From: a virus
Reading direction: 5' to 3' (one strand)
Virus record (IMG/VR): IMGVR_UViG_3300011116_000174
Span: 1-63,357 of that record
Length of the DNA stretch: 63,357 nt
Shown: positions 6,426 through 15,550 of the stretch, one piece after another
How the letters are laid out: each line of letters opens with the position of its first letter
Position numbering within the stretch: the first letter of the stretch is position 1
Made by a program: the position numbers and the translations under genes
Notes under the pieces: model-generated
Database searches by the model: none
What the model saw: only the letters and a program-made list of their open reading frames with translations
Told to the model about the DNA's origin: nothing

Positions 6426-6448
6426 ACACATTATTTGAGGAGAACCTT

Positions 6449-6676
6449 ATGAAACAAGTACTTACCATCAAAGACTTTATCGACCAGCAGTACGAGTTGC
6501 AAAAGCGCTATGCTGATGTAGCCGACAAGTTTGTTAGCAAGGCTGTAGATTTGATGCCCAAAGCCCCAACTCCTGCCGAAGTTATTGATTCTGCTATGGA
6601 AATCAACAAACTAGCAGCCAAAGTGGTGCAGGATGAACTAACTACAGCGGCTAAAAAGTTCTACGACTTTAAGTAA
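6449..6676 (+). CDS. Small helical protein, first gene of the rightward block
   Basis: A 75-residue protein starting MKQVLTIKDFIDQQ. The ATG at 6449 has GAGGAGAA eight bases upstream; longer starts lack one. It is almost entirely amphipathic helix and ends KKFYDFK. The composition is vaguely phasin-like, but that resemblance is too weak to name it. Separated from the GNAT gene by the structured leader. Confidence 0.7.
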   Translation: MKQVLTIKDFIDQQYELQKRYADVADKFVSKAVDLMPKAPTPAEVIDSAMEINKLAAKVVQDELTTAAKKFYDFK

Positions 6677-6695
6677 TTTTAGGTAAACTAAGTTT

Positions 6696-6787
6696 GGAAG
6701 GCGGTCTGGGCTAGAAGCTCACACCCGCTAACGAATCGACTAGCTGTCTACAGTCTCACGACGCCTTCCATTTTCCAGGGAGGCGTC
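6696..6787 (+). promoter_or_regulatory. Switch-like leader sequestering the GNAT ribosome-binding site
   Basis: The segment GACGCCTTCC (6760-6769) can pair with GGGAGGCGTC (6778-6787), a 10-bp stem with one G-U pair and an 8-nt loop that buries the ribosome-binding site and abuts the ATG at 6788. The same segment can instead pair with GGAAGGCG (6696-6703), 8 perfect bp enclosing 58 nt. The two structures exclude each other, as in translational riboswitches. The enclosed domain has further complementarities (GCTAG/CTAGC, CTGT/ACAG). Ligand or trigger unknown. Confidence 0.6.
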
Positions 6788-7267
6788 ATGAAATTTTCAA
6801 TTCGTAAGGTTGATATTAGAGAACCCGCTAACGTCAATCTGCTATTACATTTGCAAAGAAGGATATTACCGAGTGATCGCTCCTATAAACCTGACCACGG
6901 GCATTGGTGGATTGCCTACGCTGAGTGTGGAAAACCTGTTGGCTTTGGCGGCCTCGTCCGATCTATTCGTTTTAGTGATACTGGGTATCTATGTCGCGCT
7001 GGTGTGCTTGATGCTTTCACTGGTCACGGACTTCAAAAAAGACTGATAGATGCCCGAGTGCGTAAAGCCAAAGAGCTTGGCTGGAACTGGGTCATCACAG
7101 ACACAACAGACAACCCAGCCAGTGCTAACAGCCTCATTAATGCGGGGTTTAAAATTTACACACCTGGAGAACCTTGGTCTTATAAACATAGCATTTATTG
7201 GAAGTACAAGGTCGACCAGTCTGCGTACAAACCCAAAAAATTAAAAAAGTCCTTAGCAACTGTTTGA
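6788..7267 (+). CDS. GNAT-family N-acetyltransferase
   Basis: A 159-residue protein with the GNAT layout. A strand (about 60-80, LCRAGVLDAF) is followed by the acetyl-CoA loop GHGLQKRLID (about 83-92, the Q/RxxGxG/A-type motif A), then the ITDTTDNPASANSLINAGF segment of motif B. It probably transfers an acetyl group from acetyl-CoA to an amine on a protein or small molecule. It lies directly before the terminase genes and behind the structured leader, so its translation may be conditional. Confidence 0.8.
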   Translation: MKFSIRKVDIREPANVNLLLHLQRRILPSDRSYKPDHGHWWIAYAECGKPVGFGGLVRSIRFSDTGYLCRAGVLDAFTGHGLQKRLIDARVRKAKELGWNWVITDTTDNPASANSLINAGFKIYTPGEPWSYKHSIYWKYKVDQSAYKPKKLKKSLATV

Positions 7268-7309
7268 AAACAATATACAATTCGCTCATCGTTGCCACAA
7301 ACCGCACGT

Positions 7310-7930
7310 ATGCCAATTACTATTGAACCTGAATCAGGAATACCGTTCCCTTTCGATACAAACCCGGAAGAGATAGAACAGTTTCGAGAGCGCGCCAAGG
7401 CCGCAGTAGAAACCATTAAAGAAATCATCCATTTGGGTGGGGAGATAGAAATTACTGAAGACGACCGTGCTCAAGCTAGAAGCGCGGCAGTAGGTAATTC
7501 CACAATTAAAGTCAACGAAAAGAACGCAGGTGCGTTAGTACACCTAGAGGCTATTCTTGCCGAATACGACCGCGACTTACTGAATGTCTCCTCCCGCCTG
7601 CGGTCTTACGTAACCAACAAGCTCCTGCTTGAGACGATCGACGAAGATGCCCGTATAAGGATCAAAGCCTTAGAGTTGCTGGGCAAGGTTACGTCCGTCG
7701 GTCTTTTCTCTGAGAACCTAAACGTAGAAGTAAAGCATCGCAAGATCGAAGACATCGACAGCGAGCTAAATGTATTGCTGGAAAAGTACCTTGGAGTTGC
7801 AGAAGTTGTAGACGAAGAGGACGAGTTAGAGTCTTTAAACAAAGAGAAGAGTTTGCTCGAGATGAACGACGAGGAACTTGGACTAGAAGATGTTAAGTCA
7901 GAAGAAATTAGAACTCCTCCAGCAGCATAA
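7310..7930 (+). CDS. terS: Terminase small subunit (putative)
   Basis: A 206-residue protein from the ATG at 7310; a TTG at 7292 would add six residues and neither start has a strong ribosome-binding site. The middle is helical (YVTNKLLLETIDEDARIRIK, then KALELLGKVTSVGLFSE), which is typical of small terminases that use helix-turn-helix elements to recognise phage DNA, and the C-terminus is acidic. Assignment rests on this region and on the 41-base overlap with the large terminase gene. Confidence 0.7.
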   Translation: MPITIEPESGIPFPFDTNPEEIEQFRERAKAAVETIKEIIHLGGEIEITEDDRAQARSAAVGNSTIKVNEKNAGALVHLEAILAEYDRDLLNVSSRLRSYVTNKLLLETIDEDARIRIKALELLGKVTSVGLFSENLNVEVKHRKIEDIDSELNVLLEKYLGVAEVVDEEDELESLNKEKSLLEMNDEELGLEDVKSEEIRTPPAA

Positions 7931-9416
7931 AGACAAGCTGCCTCCAGAGATCAGAGCTAAGCTGGGTGCTTTGTTAGAGGAGCGCGACGAGCTTGAGACC
8001 ACCACACAAGCCCAAAAAGATTTCATGACCTACGTAAATTACGTATGGCCTAGCTTTATCCACGGTAAACATCATGTAAAAATGGCGAAAGCCTTTGAAA
8101 GGGTCGCAAATGGAGAAATTAAACGTCTTATTATTAACATGCCTCCTCGTCATACTAAGTCTGAATTTGCTTCTTACCTGCTTCCTGCGTGGTTCTTGGG
8201 ACGCTTTCCTGGAAAGAAAATTATTCAGACATCTCATACAGCTGAGCTCGCGGTTGGCTTTGGACGTAAAGTCAGAAACCTTGTCGATAGTGACGTCTAT
8301 AAAGACATATTTCCAGACGTTGCGCTACAGGCGGACTCTAAAGCTGCTGGTCGATGGGCAACTAACAAGGGCGGAGAGTATTTTGCTATCGGTGTTGGAG
8401 GCGCTGTTACGGGTAAAGGTGCGGATTTGCTCATTATTGACGACCCTCACTCGGAACAAGAAGCAACCATAGCCGAAACGAACCCCGAAGTCTACGATAA
8501 GACCTACGAATGGTACACATCTGGTCCTCGTCAGCGTCTACAACCGGGCGGGGCTATCGTAATCGTGATGACAAGGTGGTCAAAGAAGGACTTAACCGGT
8601 CAAGTTGTCAAAGCAGCAGCCCAAAGAAGCGGAGAAGACTGGGAAGTTATTGAATTTCCTGCACTTTTGCCGTCTGGGAACCCACTTTGGCCTCAGTTTT
8701 GGTCAAAATTAGAGCTTGAAGCCCTAAAATCTGAACTTCCTAACTCGAAATGGATGGCTCAGTACCAACAACAGCCTACTTCTGACGTAAACGCCATCAT
8801 TAAACGTGAATGGTGGCAGATTTGGGAGGATGATGACCCACCACACTGCGAGTTTTTGATACAAAGCTGGGATACGGCCTTCTTAAAGACACAAAGAAGC
8901 GACTTTTCTGCCTGTACTACGTGGGGAGTTTTCTATAAACCCGACGATACAGGCCGAGATCAGGCAAATATTATCTTGTTGAACGCGTTCAAGGAGCGTA
9001 TGGAGTTCCCAGAACTAAAAGAACGTGCCAGAGAACAGTATGACGAGTGGGAACCAGACGCACTAATTGTCGAAGCCAAGGCTGCGGGTAGTCCGTTGAT
9101 ATTTGAGTTGCGAGCCATGGGTATACCCGTGCAAGAGTTTACGCCTAGTAAGGGTAATGATAAGATAGCAAGACTGAATGCAGTAGCAGATATATTTGCA
9201 AGTGGTAGAGTGTGGGTACCTAACACACATTGGGCGGAAGAACTTGTAGAAGAGGTAGCAAGCTTCCCTTCTGGTGAACATGACGACTTAGTAGACTCTA
9301 TGACTCAGGCGTTATTACGGTACAGAAAAGGCGGCTTCTTACGTCTGCCATCAGACGAAGAAGATGAAGTTAGAGAATTTAAATCCAGACGGCATGCTGG
9401 GTATTACAACGTATAG
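7890..9416 (+). CDS. terL: Terminase large subunit
   Basis: A 508-residue packaging motor. The ATPase has an atypical Walker A MPPRHTKS (residues 84-91) and Walker B LLIIDDP (180-186); the coupling motif TRW is near 228-230. The nuclease domain begins at SWDTA with Asp328, followed by VEAKAAGSPL and ends GEHDDLVDS (about 471-479), supplying the usual RNase-H-like acidic residues. It translocates DNA into the prohead and cuts it. The start lies inside the small terminase gene, so the two are probably translationally coupled. Confidence 0.95.
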   Translation: MLSQKKLELLQQHKDKLPPEIRAKLGALLEERDELETTTQAQKDFMTYVNYVWPSFIHGKHHVKMAKAFERVANGEIKRLIINMPPRHTKSEFASYLLPAWFLGRFPGKKIIQTSHTAELAVGFGRKVRNLVDSDVYKDIFPDVALQADSKAAGRWATNKGGEYFAIGVGGAVTGKGADLLIIDDPHSEQEATIAETNPEVYDKTYEWYTSGPRQRLQPGGAIVIVMTRWSKKDLTGQVVKAAAQRSGEDWEVIEFPALLPSGNPLWPQFWSKLELEALKSELPNSKWMAQYQQQPTSDVNAIIKREWWQIWEDDDPPHCEFLIQSWDTAFLKTQRSDFSACTTWGVFYKPDDTGRDQANIILLNAFKERMEFPELKERAREQYDEWEPDALIVEAKAAGSPLIFELRAMGIPVQEFTPSKGNDKIARLNAVADIFASGRVWVPNTHWAEELVEEVASFPSGEHDDLVDSMTQALLRYRKGGFLRLPSDEEDEVREFKSRRHAGYYNV

Positions 9417-9424
9417 GTACATTT

Positions 9425-11893
9425 ATGTCTATTGAAAAAAGTTTAGCACAAGCCCCGCAAGGCCTAACAGACCTAATCGCGTCCAGCGAACCCGACTTAG
9501 AGATTGAGATCGAGGACCCAGAATCGGTCAAGATCGCGATGGATGGTATAGAGATCGAAATCGAGCCAAGAGAAGAAACAGACGAGGACTTTAATGCTAA
9601 CTTGGCTGAGTACATCGGCGAGAGAGAACTCGTTGAATTAGTTGGCGATTTAATTGGTGACTTTGATAGTGATATCGCGTCCCGCAAAGACTGGATACAA
9701 ACCTACGTTGATGGCTTAGAACTCCTTGGCATGAAGATCGAGGAAAGAACAGAGCCTTGGGAAGGTGCTTGCGGCGTCTACCACCCGATACTAAGTGAGG
9801 CACTTGTTAAGTTCCAAGCAGAGACTATGATGTCGACGTTCCCTGCTTCGGGTCCCGTTAAGACCCAGATCATTGGCAAAGAAACACCAGAGAAAAAAGA
9901 AGCGGCTGAGCGTGTTAAAGATGACATGAACTATCAGCTCATGGATGTGATGCAGGAGTACCGCCCAGAACATGAGAGGATGCTGTGGGGCTTGGGCCTT
10001 GCAGGTAACGCATTTAAGAAAGTGTATGTTGACCCAAGCTTAGATCGGCAAGTCAGTATGTTCGTGCCGGCGGAGGACATTGTGGTACCATACGGGGCTT
10101 CGTCCATCGAGCAAGCCGAGCGAGTCACACATGTGATGCGTAAGACGGAGAACGAGTTAAGGCGTCTCCAAGTTGCCGGGTTTTATCGGGACGTCGACCT
10201 TGGCACGCCAGACAATGTCATGGATGAGGTTGAGAAGAAGATTGCCGAGAAGCTTGGCTTTAGAGCAACTTCAGATGATCGGTATAAAGTTTTGGAGATG
10301 CACGTTGACTTGGACTTGCCGGGTTACGAGCATAAAGATGAAGACGGAAAACCCACAGGCATTGCACTGCCATATGTGGTGACTATTGAGAAGGGCAGCA
10401 ACACCGTCCTATCTATCCGTCGTAATTGGGAGCCAGATGATGAGACTCATCAAAAACGTCAGCACTTCGTTCACTACGGTTATGTACCCGGCTTTGGGTT
10501 CTATTGCTTTGGTCTTATTCATTTGGTCGGTGCATTTGCTAAGTCAGGCACTTCCATTCTCCGCCAGCTCGTTGACGCTGGCTCACTTGCAAACTTGCCA
10601 GGTGGCTTTAAGGCCCGTGGACTGCGTGTTAAAGGCGACGACACCCCGATAAGCCCCGGCGAGTTCCGCGACGTCGACTTACCGTCCGGCGTTATCAAGG
10701 ACAACATCATGACGCTCCCCTACAAGGAGCCGAGTCAAGTTCTTGCTGGGTTACTAAATCAGATCATCGACGAGGGACGTCGCTTTGCTACGGCAGGTGA
10801 TATGAAGGTGAGCGACATGAGCGCTCAGTCCCCAGTTGGGACTACGTTAGCAATTCTGGAGAGAACGTTAAAAGTGATGAGCGCTATTCAGGCGCGGATT
10901 CACTACTCGATGAAGCAAGAGTTTAAGTTACTCAAGCAGATCATCGCCGACTACACACCAGAGGAGTATAGCTATGAACCCGTGGAGGGATCGCCAAGAG
11001 CGAAGAAGGCTGACTACGACAATGTGGAGGTCATTCCTGTCTCGGACCCAAATGCGGCAACGATGGCGCAAAAGATTGTGCAGTACCAAGCAGTCTTACA
11101 ACTGGCGCAGCAGGCTCCACAACTCTACAACTTACCCTTACTACATCGGCAAATGCTCGATGTTTTGGGGATCAAGAATGCGGCAAAACTTATTCCGATG
11201 CAAGAGGACCAAAAGCCCACGGATCCAGTTACGGAGAACATGGATGCGATCCGTAACAAGCCGCTAAAGGCATTTATGTATCAAGACCATCAAGCACACT
11301 TGACTGCGCATACGGCGTTTATGCAAGACCCGTTTACGCAGCAGATGTTGCAACAGAACCCAGCAGGGCAGGCGATTATTGGCGCGATGCAAGCACACAT
11401 GGCAGAGCATTTTGCGTTCAAGTACCGCAACGACATTGAGCAGCAACTTGGGGCACCACTCCCATACAGTGAAGAAACTCCTGACAAAGAAAGAGAAGTT
11501 CTTCCTGAAGAGTACGAGGTACAAATCTCTCGTTTGGTTGCACAAGCAGGTGTTCAGTTATTAACTATGGATCAACAGCAAGCAGCAAAAGCGCAAGCAG
11601 CGCAGCAAGCTGAAGACCCGATCATTCAGATGCAGCAACAAGAGCTTGCACTGAAAGGTCAAGAAATTCAACGTAAAGCGCTAAAGGACCGGACTGATGC
11701 GCAGTTGAGAAACCGTCAGCTTGACATTGAGGAAGAACGCATTGCCTCGACGGAAGAGATTGAGGGTACGAAGTTAGGCGTTAAGTTGGCAAAAGACAAA
11801 GAAGAGCAAGAGTTCCGTCAAGAGTTTGAAGGAACTAAGCTTGGAATTGAGATAGCCAAGGCTAAAGACAAACCGACAAAAGGTAACGAATGA
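9425..11893 (+). CDS. Portal protein
   Basis: An 822-residue protein directly after the large terminase. The core (about 90-600) has portal-like sequence such as EPWEGACGVYHPILSEALVK and GLGLAGNAFKKVYVDP, resembling the long P22-type portals. The C-terminus (about 690-822) is a long Gln/Ala/Lys coiled coil carrying two copies of EGTKLG(V/I)(K/E)(L/I)AK, suited to the barrel of P22-like portals. It forms the dodecameric DNA channel. Its stop overlaps the next start (ATGA). Confidence 0.9.
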   Translation: MSIEKSLAQAPQGLTDLIASSEPDLEIEIEDPESVKIAMDGIEIEIEPREETDEDFNANLAEYIGERELVELVGDLIGDFDSDIASRKDWIQTYVDGLELLGMKIEERTEPWEGACGVYHPILSEALVKFQAETMMSTFPASGPVKTQIIGKETPEKKEAAERVKDDMNYQLMDVMQEYRPEHERMLWGLGLAGNAFKKVYVDPSLDRQVSMFVPAEDIVVPYGASSIEQAERVTHVMRKTENELRRLQVAGFYRDVDLGTPDNVMDEVEKKIAEKLGFRATSDDRYKVLEMHVDLDLPGYEHKDEDGKPTGIALPYVVTIEKGSNTVLSIRRNWEPDDETHQKRQHFVHYGYVPGFGFYCFGLIHLVGAFAKSGTSILRQLVDAGSLANLPGGFKARGLRVKGDDTPISPGEFRDVDLPSGVIKDNIMTLPYKEPSQVLAGLLNQIIDEGRRFATAGDMKVSDMSAQSPVGTTLAILERTLKVMSAIQARIHYSMKQEFKLLKQIIADYTPEEYSYEPVEGSPRAKKADYDNVEVIPVSDPNAATMAQKIVQYQAVLQLAQQAPQLYNLPLLHRQMLDVLGIKNAAKLIPMQEDQKPTDPVTENMDAIRNKPLKAFMYQDHQAHLTAHTAFMQDPFTQQMLQQNPAGQAIIGAMQAHMAEHFAFKYRNDIEQQLGAPLPYSEETPDKEREVLPEEYEVQISRLVAQAGVQLLTMDQQQAAKAQAAQQAEDPIIQMQQQELALKGQEIQRKALKDRTDAQLRNRQLDIEEERIASTEEIEGTKLGVKLAKDKEEQEFRQEFEGTKLGIEIAKAKDKPTKGNE

Positions 11894-12075
11894 CAGAACT
11901 AGAGCTTTTAATTAAGCAGATTGATGATAAGACGAACCAACTCAAGGATGCGGTGATAGTTGGTAGTCTCGATCACATTCAGTATCAAAGACTTTGTGGT
12001 GAAATTCGAGGTCTGTTCACTGCAAAGGGGTACATATTAGACCTCAAAGAACGAATGGAGAACTCAGATGAGTGA
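11890..12075 (+). CDS. Small hypothetical helical protein
   Basis: A 61-residue acidic, helical protein. Its start overlaps the portal stop by four bases, and its end overlaps the GroES-like gene by eight. The tight coupling suggests a role in head assembly. No family recognised. Confidence 0.7.
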   Translation: MTELELLIKQIDDKTNQLKDAVIVGSLDHIQYQRLCGEIRGLFTAKGYILDLKERMENSDE

Positions 12076-12490
12076 AATCCTTATCGGCACAAACCCCGAT
12101 AAACCGCAGATAGTAGGTGCAGTAAATTTTGCAGCAACAAACGAAGAAAAAGCTAGTCAACTACCTGAACCGATGGGCTATCGCATTTTGTGCGCTATTC
12201 CAGAAGTAGAGGATAAGTTTGATAGCGGGATCTTAAAGTCAGACGAAACTGTCCGGCATGACGAGCTCTTAACTACGGTTTTATTTGTAGTCAAGCTAGG
12301 CCCAGATTGCTATCAGGACAAGACACGGTTCCCTAACGGGCCTTGGTGTAAACAAGGTGATTTTATTTTAGTGCGACCAAACGCCGGGACAAGACTGGTT
12401 ATTCACGGGCGTGAGTTCCGCATCATTAACGACGACTCTGTGGAGGCTGTAGTTCAAGACCCCCGCGGGATTACTCGTAAATTTGTCTAA
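12068..12490 (+). CDS. GroES-like co-chaperonin
   Basis: A 140-residue protein with a chaperonin-10-type beta barrel. It has a YRILCAIPEVEDKFDSGILK strand-loop, a mobile-loop-like segment, then WCKQGDFILVRPNAG and EFRIINDDSVEAVV, matching the GroES order of a GD(x)ILV strand and a final (E)Y-I-(D)E-I-A strand. Phage GroES proteins such as T4 gp31 partner host GroEL to fold the capsid protein. The location between portal and scaffold, three genes before the capsid gene, fits that role. No GroEL gene is present. Confidence 0.75.
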   Translation: MSEILIGTNPDKPQIVGAVNFAATNEEKASQLPEPMGYRILCAIPEVEDKFDSGILKSDETVRHDELLTTVLFVVKLGPDCYQDKTRFPNGPWCKQGDFILVRPNAGTRLVIHGREFRIINDDSVEAVVQDPRGITRKFV

Positions 12491-12501
12491 AGGAGTTGTA
12501 A

Positions 12502-13497
12502 ATGGCTGAAAACAAACAAGAAACTATGGAATTTGAGTTTCCGGATGAGGTTGAAGCTAAGGGTAAACCCTTAGAAGAAGTTGCCAAAGCTCTTGCAAAA
12601 GAGGAAGAGCCGGAGATTGAGATTGAGGACGATACCCCACCAGAGGATCGTGGACGTCAACCACTACCCAAGGAAGTAACCGAGCGACTGGAGAAGGATG
12701 AGTTAGACCAGTACGAAGGCGAAACCAAGGAGAAGTTCAAGCAGTTAAAGAAGGTTTGGCATGATGAACGTCGTGCTAAAGAAGCTGCGTATCGCGAGCA
12801 GCAAGAGGCGTTGGCAATCGCTAAGAAGCTTATGGAAGAGAACAAAGCCCTCAAAGCTAAAGTTACTTCTGGGCACGAAGTATTTGCTACCGCAGCTAAA
12901 GAGGCGGCAGATAACGAGCTTGCCTTGGCTAAACGCGACTACAAAGAGGCTTACGAGTCAGGCGATGCAGACAAGATCATCGAAGCTCAAGAGAGAATGA
13001 CGGTTGCAAAGTTTAAAGCTGAGCAACTTAAATTTTACAAATCTGACAGTGAAGCTTTACAAAATCAAGAAAATGATGTACAACTAGCGCAAGAGCAGCC
13101 TAGATACGTGCCTGATCCTAAAGCAAAAGCGTGGCAAGAACGCAATAGCTGGTTCGGTCAAGACGAAGAAATGACTAGTTTAGCCCTCGGGTTACATGAA
13201 AAACTAGTTAAGGAACATGGTATGTCCTACGCTACTACTAACGAGTATTACGACACCATTGACAAAACAATGCGTCGGAGATTCCCAGAGCAATTTGAGG
13301 AGTCTGAAGTAAAGGAAGATGAGCCACAAAAAACTAATCGTCCTAAAGCAAGCACGGTTGTAGCGCCGGCAACACGTAGCACCTCGCCTAAGAAAATTAG
13401 GTTAAGTGGTACGCAGGTCCAACTTGCCAAGAAACTTGGACTAACACCAGAGCAGTACGCCCGTGAACTTACAAAATTGGAGGCCCAAAATGGCTGA
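12502..13497 (+). CDS. Capsid scaffolding protein (putative)
   Basis: A 331-residue, highly charged, mostly helical protein with an acidic N-terminus, a long coiled coil (about 60-200) and a basic C-terminus (KKIRLSGTQVQLAKKLGLTPEQYARELTKLE). This composition and its place between portal and capsid genes are typical of scaffolds; the basic C-terminal helix often contacts the coat protein. AGGAG precedes the ATG. Confidence 0.75.
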   Translation: MAENKQETMEFEFPDEVEAKGKPLEEVAKALAKEEEPEIEIEDDTPPEDRGRQPLPKEVTERLEKDELDQYEGETKEKFKQLKKVWHDERRAKEAAYREQQEALAIAKKLMEENKALKAKVTSGHEVFATAAKEAADNELALAKRDYKEAYESGDADKIIEAQERMTVAKFKAEQLKFYKSDSEALQNQENDVQLAQEQPRYVPDPKAKAWQERNSWFGQDEEMTSLALGLHEKLVKEHGMSYATTNEYYDTIDKTMRRRFPEQFEESEVKEDEPQKTNRPKASTVVAPATRSTSPKKIRLSGTQVQLAKKLGLTPEQYARELTKLEAQNG

Positions 13498-13939
13498 AAA
13501 CAGATTATCGCGTGAGCTTCAAAGCCGCGCAACGACAGAGCGTCCTAAACAGTGGGCGCCCGCAGAGTTGCTCCCAGAGCCCGACAAACAGGCTGGCTAT
13601 GCTTATCGCTGGATTCGCACTTCGACTTTAAATACCGCTGACCCACGGAACTTATCCGCTAAATTGCGTGAAGGCTGGGAGCCAGTGAGTATCGAAGAGC
13701 AACCAAAATTAAAACTGTTAGTCGACCCCAATAGTCGCTTTAAGGACAATATTGAGATCGGCGGATTGCTACTCTGCAAAACCCCAGAGGAGTTTGTTCA
13801 GCAGCGTAATGAACATTACGCAAAGCAAAGCGAATCCCAAACTGAGGCTGTGGACAACAATCTCATGCGCCAGAGTGACCCGCGGATGCCGTTGTTTAAA
13901 GAACGGAAATCTTCGACAAGCTTTGGTAAAGGTAACTAA
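13490..13939 (+). CDS. Hypothetical head protein
   Basis: A 149-residue protein starting MAENRLSREL at 13490, overlapping the scaffold by eight bases, with GGAGG upstream. It contains tryptophan-bearing segments (YAYRWIRTSTLN, REGWEPVS). Conserved beside capsid genes in many phages as far as I recall, but its exact role is unknown. Confidence 0.7.
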   Translation: MAENRLSRELQSRATTERPKQWAPAELLPEPDKQAGYAYRWIRTSTLNTADPRNLSAKLREGWEPVSIEEQPKLKLLVDPNSRFKDNIEIGGLLLCKTPEEFVQQRNEHYAKQSESQTEAVDNNLMRQSDPRMPLFKERKSSTSFGKGN

Positions 13940-13958
13940 ATTTAATTAGGAGTTTTAA

Positions 13959-14573
13959 ATGGCTTATCCTACCGTAGACGGACCCTATGGGTTCAAGCCG
14001 ATCAATCTGATCGGTGGTCAGGTATTTGCTGGTGCAACTCGTCAAATTCCAATTGATTCAGGTTCTGGCACTTCCATTTTTTATGGTGATGTCGTACGTC
14101 TGAATACTGCTGGTACTTTGAGCCGTGTTTCTACCACCGATTCCGCGACCGACGCTGTTGGTATTTTCTTGGGCTGTCAGTTTACTAACCCAACTACCAA
14201 GCAGCTCCTTCAGCAACAATACTATCCAGGCGGCACTGTTGCTTCGGATATCGTTGCTTATGTTTGTGACGATCCTGACACTCTCTTTAAAGTGGCAGTT
14301 CTCTCGTCTTCAACCGCAGTTGGCGGCTTGACCCAGACTGATGTAGGTAACAACGTTGGTATCTTTACCACCGCTGGCTCTACAACTTCTGGTGATTCAA
14401 ACGAAGGTGTACGTAACGCTACCAGCACTTCAGTAACAACTCTGCCATTCCGTATTATTGCGGGTGTTCCGGAGACTGTTAATGCGTCTGGTTCTTTCAC
14501 TGAGGTAATCGTCAAGTTCAACTTTGGCGTCCATACCTATTACAGTGCAACCCCTGTAGCAACCGCAGCATAA
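13959..14573 (+). CDS. Putative head decoration protein
   Basis: A 204-residue, Thr/Ser/Gly/Val-rich beta protein lacking charged helices, beginning AYPTVDGPYGFKPINLIGGQ. Its place immediately before the major capsid gene and its composition suggest a capsid-surface or decoration protein. AGGAG precedes the ATG. Confidence 0.65.
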   Translation: MAYPTVDGPYGFKPINLIGGQVFAGATRQIPIDSGSGTSIFYGDVVRLNTAGTLSRVSTTDSATDAVGIFLGCQFTNPTTKQLLQQQYYPGGTVASDIVAYVCDDPDTLFKVAVLSSSTAVGGLTQTDVGNNVGIFTTAGSTTSGDSNEGVRNATSTSVTTLPFRIIAGVPETVNASGSFTEVIVKFNFGVHTYYSATPVATAA

Positions 14574-14584
14574 GGAGCATATAA

Positions 14585-15499
14585 ATGGCTATTTCACGCG
14601 CACAACTACTGAAAGAGCTGCTCCCAGGCTTGAACGCTTTGTTCGGTCTTGAGTATGCTCGATATGGTGAAGAACACAAAGAGATCTATGAAACTGAGAC
14701 CTCTGAGCGTTCCTTCGAAGAAGAAACCAAATTGTCTGGATTCTCTGCTGCACCAGTCAAAAACGAAGGCTCTGCCATCGCTTATGACAATGCACAAGAG
14801 GCATTTACAGCACGCTACAACCATGAGACCATCGCTCTCGGCTTCTCCCTCACGGAAGAGGCAATCGAGGACAACTTGTATGACAGCCTCTCGGCTCGTT
14901 ATACCAAGGCTTTGGCTCGTGCAATGGCTTATACCAAGCAGGTTAAAGCCGCTGCCGTGTTGAACAACGGTTTCACCAACTCTGCCCAATATTACGGTGG
15001 CGACGGTGTACCTTTGTTTGCAACTAACCATCCTTTGGTTTCTGGTGGTACTAACAGCAACACTCAGTCTACCGCCGCTGATTTGAACGAAACTTCCTTG
15101 GAAGCTGCCGTTATTCAAATCGCTGCTTGGACAGACGAGCGTGGCCTGTTGATCGCCGCTAAACCCAAGAAGTTGATTGTTCCTCCATCACTACAGTTCG
15201 TGGCTACTCGTTTGCTCGAGACACAACTCCGTGTTGGTACGACCGACAACGACATCAACGCTTTGGTAAACAATGGTTCGATCCCAGAAGGTTATGCAAT
15301 TAACCACTTCTTGACCGATCCAAATGCTTACTTCCTCACCACTGACGTTCCAAATGGTATGAAGCATTTCGTTCGTACTCCTTTGAGCAACTCAATGGAC
15401 GGAGACTTTGACACAGGCAACGTACGTTATAAGTCACGCGAGCGTTATAGCTTTGGCTGGTCTGATCCCCTCGGTATGTGGGGAAGCCAAGGAGCATAA
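14585..15499 (+). CDS. Major capsid protein
   Basis: A 304-residue protein with the features of Mu gpT-like/HK97-fold coats: a helical N-terminus, an E-loop region (YETETSERSFEEETKLSGFS), a long spine helix (LYDSLSARYTKALARAMAYTKQVKAAAVLNNGF), and the P-domain segment GVPLFATNHPL. The C-terminus has GDFDTGNVRYKSRERYSFGWSDP. AAGGAG precedes the ATG, and a strong terminator follows the gene, as for a highly expressed coat. Confidence 0.9.
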   Translation: MAISRAQLLKELLPGLNALFGLEYARYGEEHKEIYETETSERSFEEETKLSGFSAAPVKNEGSAIAYDNAQEAFTARYNHETIALGFSLTEEAIEDNLYDSLSARYTKALARAMAYTKQVKAAAVLNNGFTNSAQYYGGDGVPLFATNHPLVSGGTNSNTQSTAADLNETSLEAAVIQIAAWTDERGLLIAAKPKKLIVPPSLQFVATRLLETQLRVGTTDNDINALVNNGSIPEGYAINHFLTDPNAYFLTTDVPNGMKHFVRTPLSNSMDGDFDTGNVRYKSRERYSFGWSDPLGMWGSQGA

Positions 15500-15517
15500 G
15501 GCTTCTGAAGTAACAAG

Positions 15518-15541
15518 ACCCCGCTTCGGCGGGGTTTTTTA
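15518..15541 (+). terminator. Rho-independent terminator after the capsid gene
   Basis: ACCCCGC-TTCG-GCGGGGT followed by TTTTTT. The UUCG tetraloop makes it very stable. Downstream structural genes must be reached by read-through or another promoter. Confidence 0.9.
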
Positions 15542-15550
15542 TTACGTGTT

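Larger units (their letters stand above)
5990..6448. other. Divergent control region between early and late blocks
   Basis: No gene was found. It holds the minus promoter at 6042-6070, a degenerate operator at 6093-6109, the hairpin-forming word TAGGGTTTTCCCTAG (6217-6231, repeated at 16733-16747), an AT-rich stretch with TATAAT near 6244, a near-palindrome TACCCCCGGGGGGTA near 6287-6301, and the plus promoter at 6398-6425. Confidence 0.6.

Noticed and set aside
6696-6770. Possible tRNA: 75 nt with a 7-bp acceptor-like stem and A after it
   Set aside because: No D arm, no TTC-containing T loop and no anticodon stem can be drawn, and the 3' strand pairs better with the downstream ribosome-binding site.
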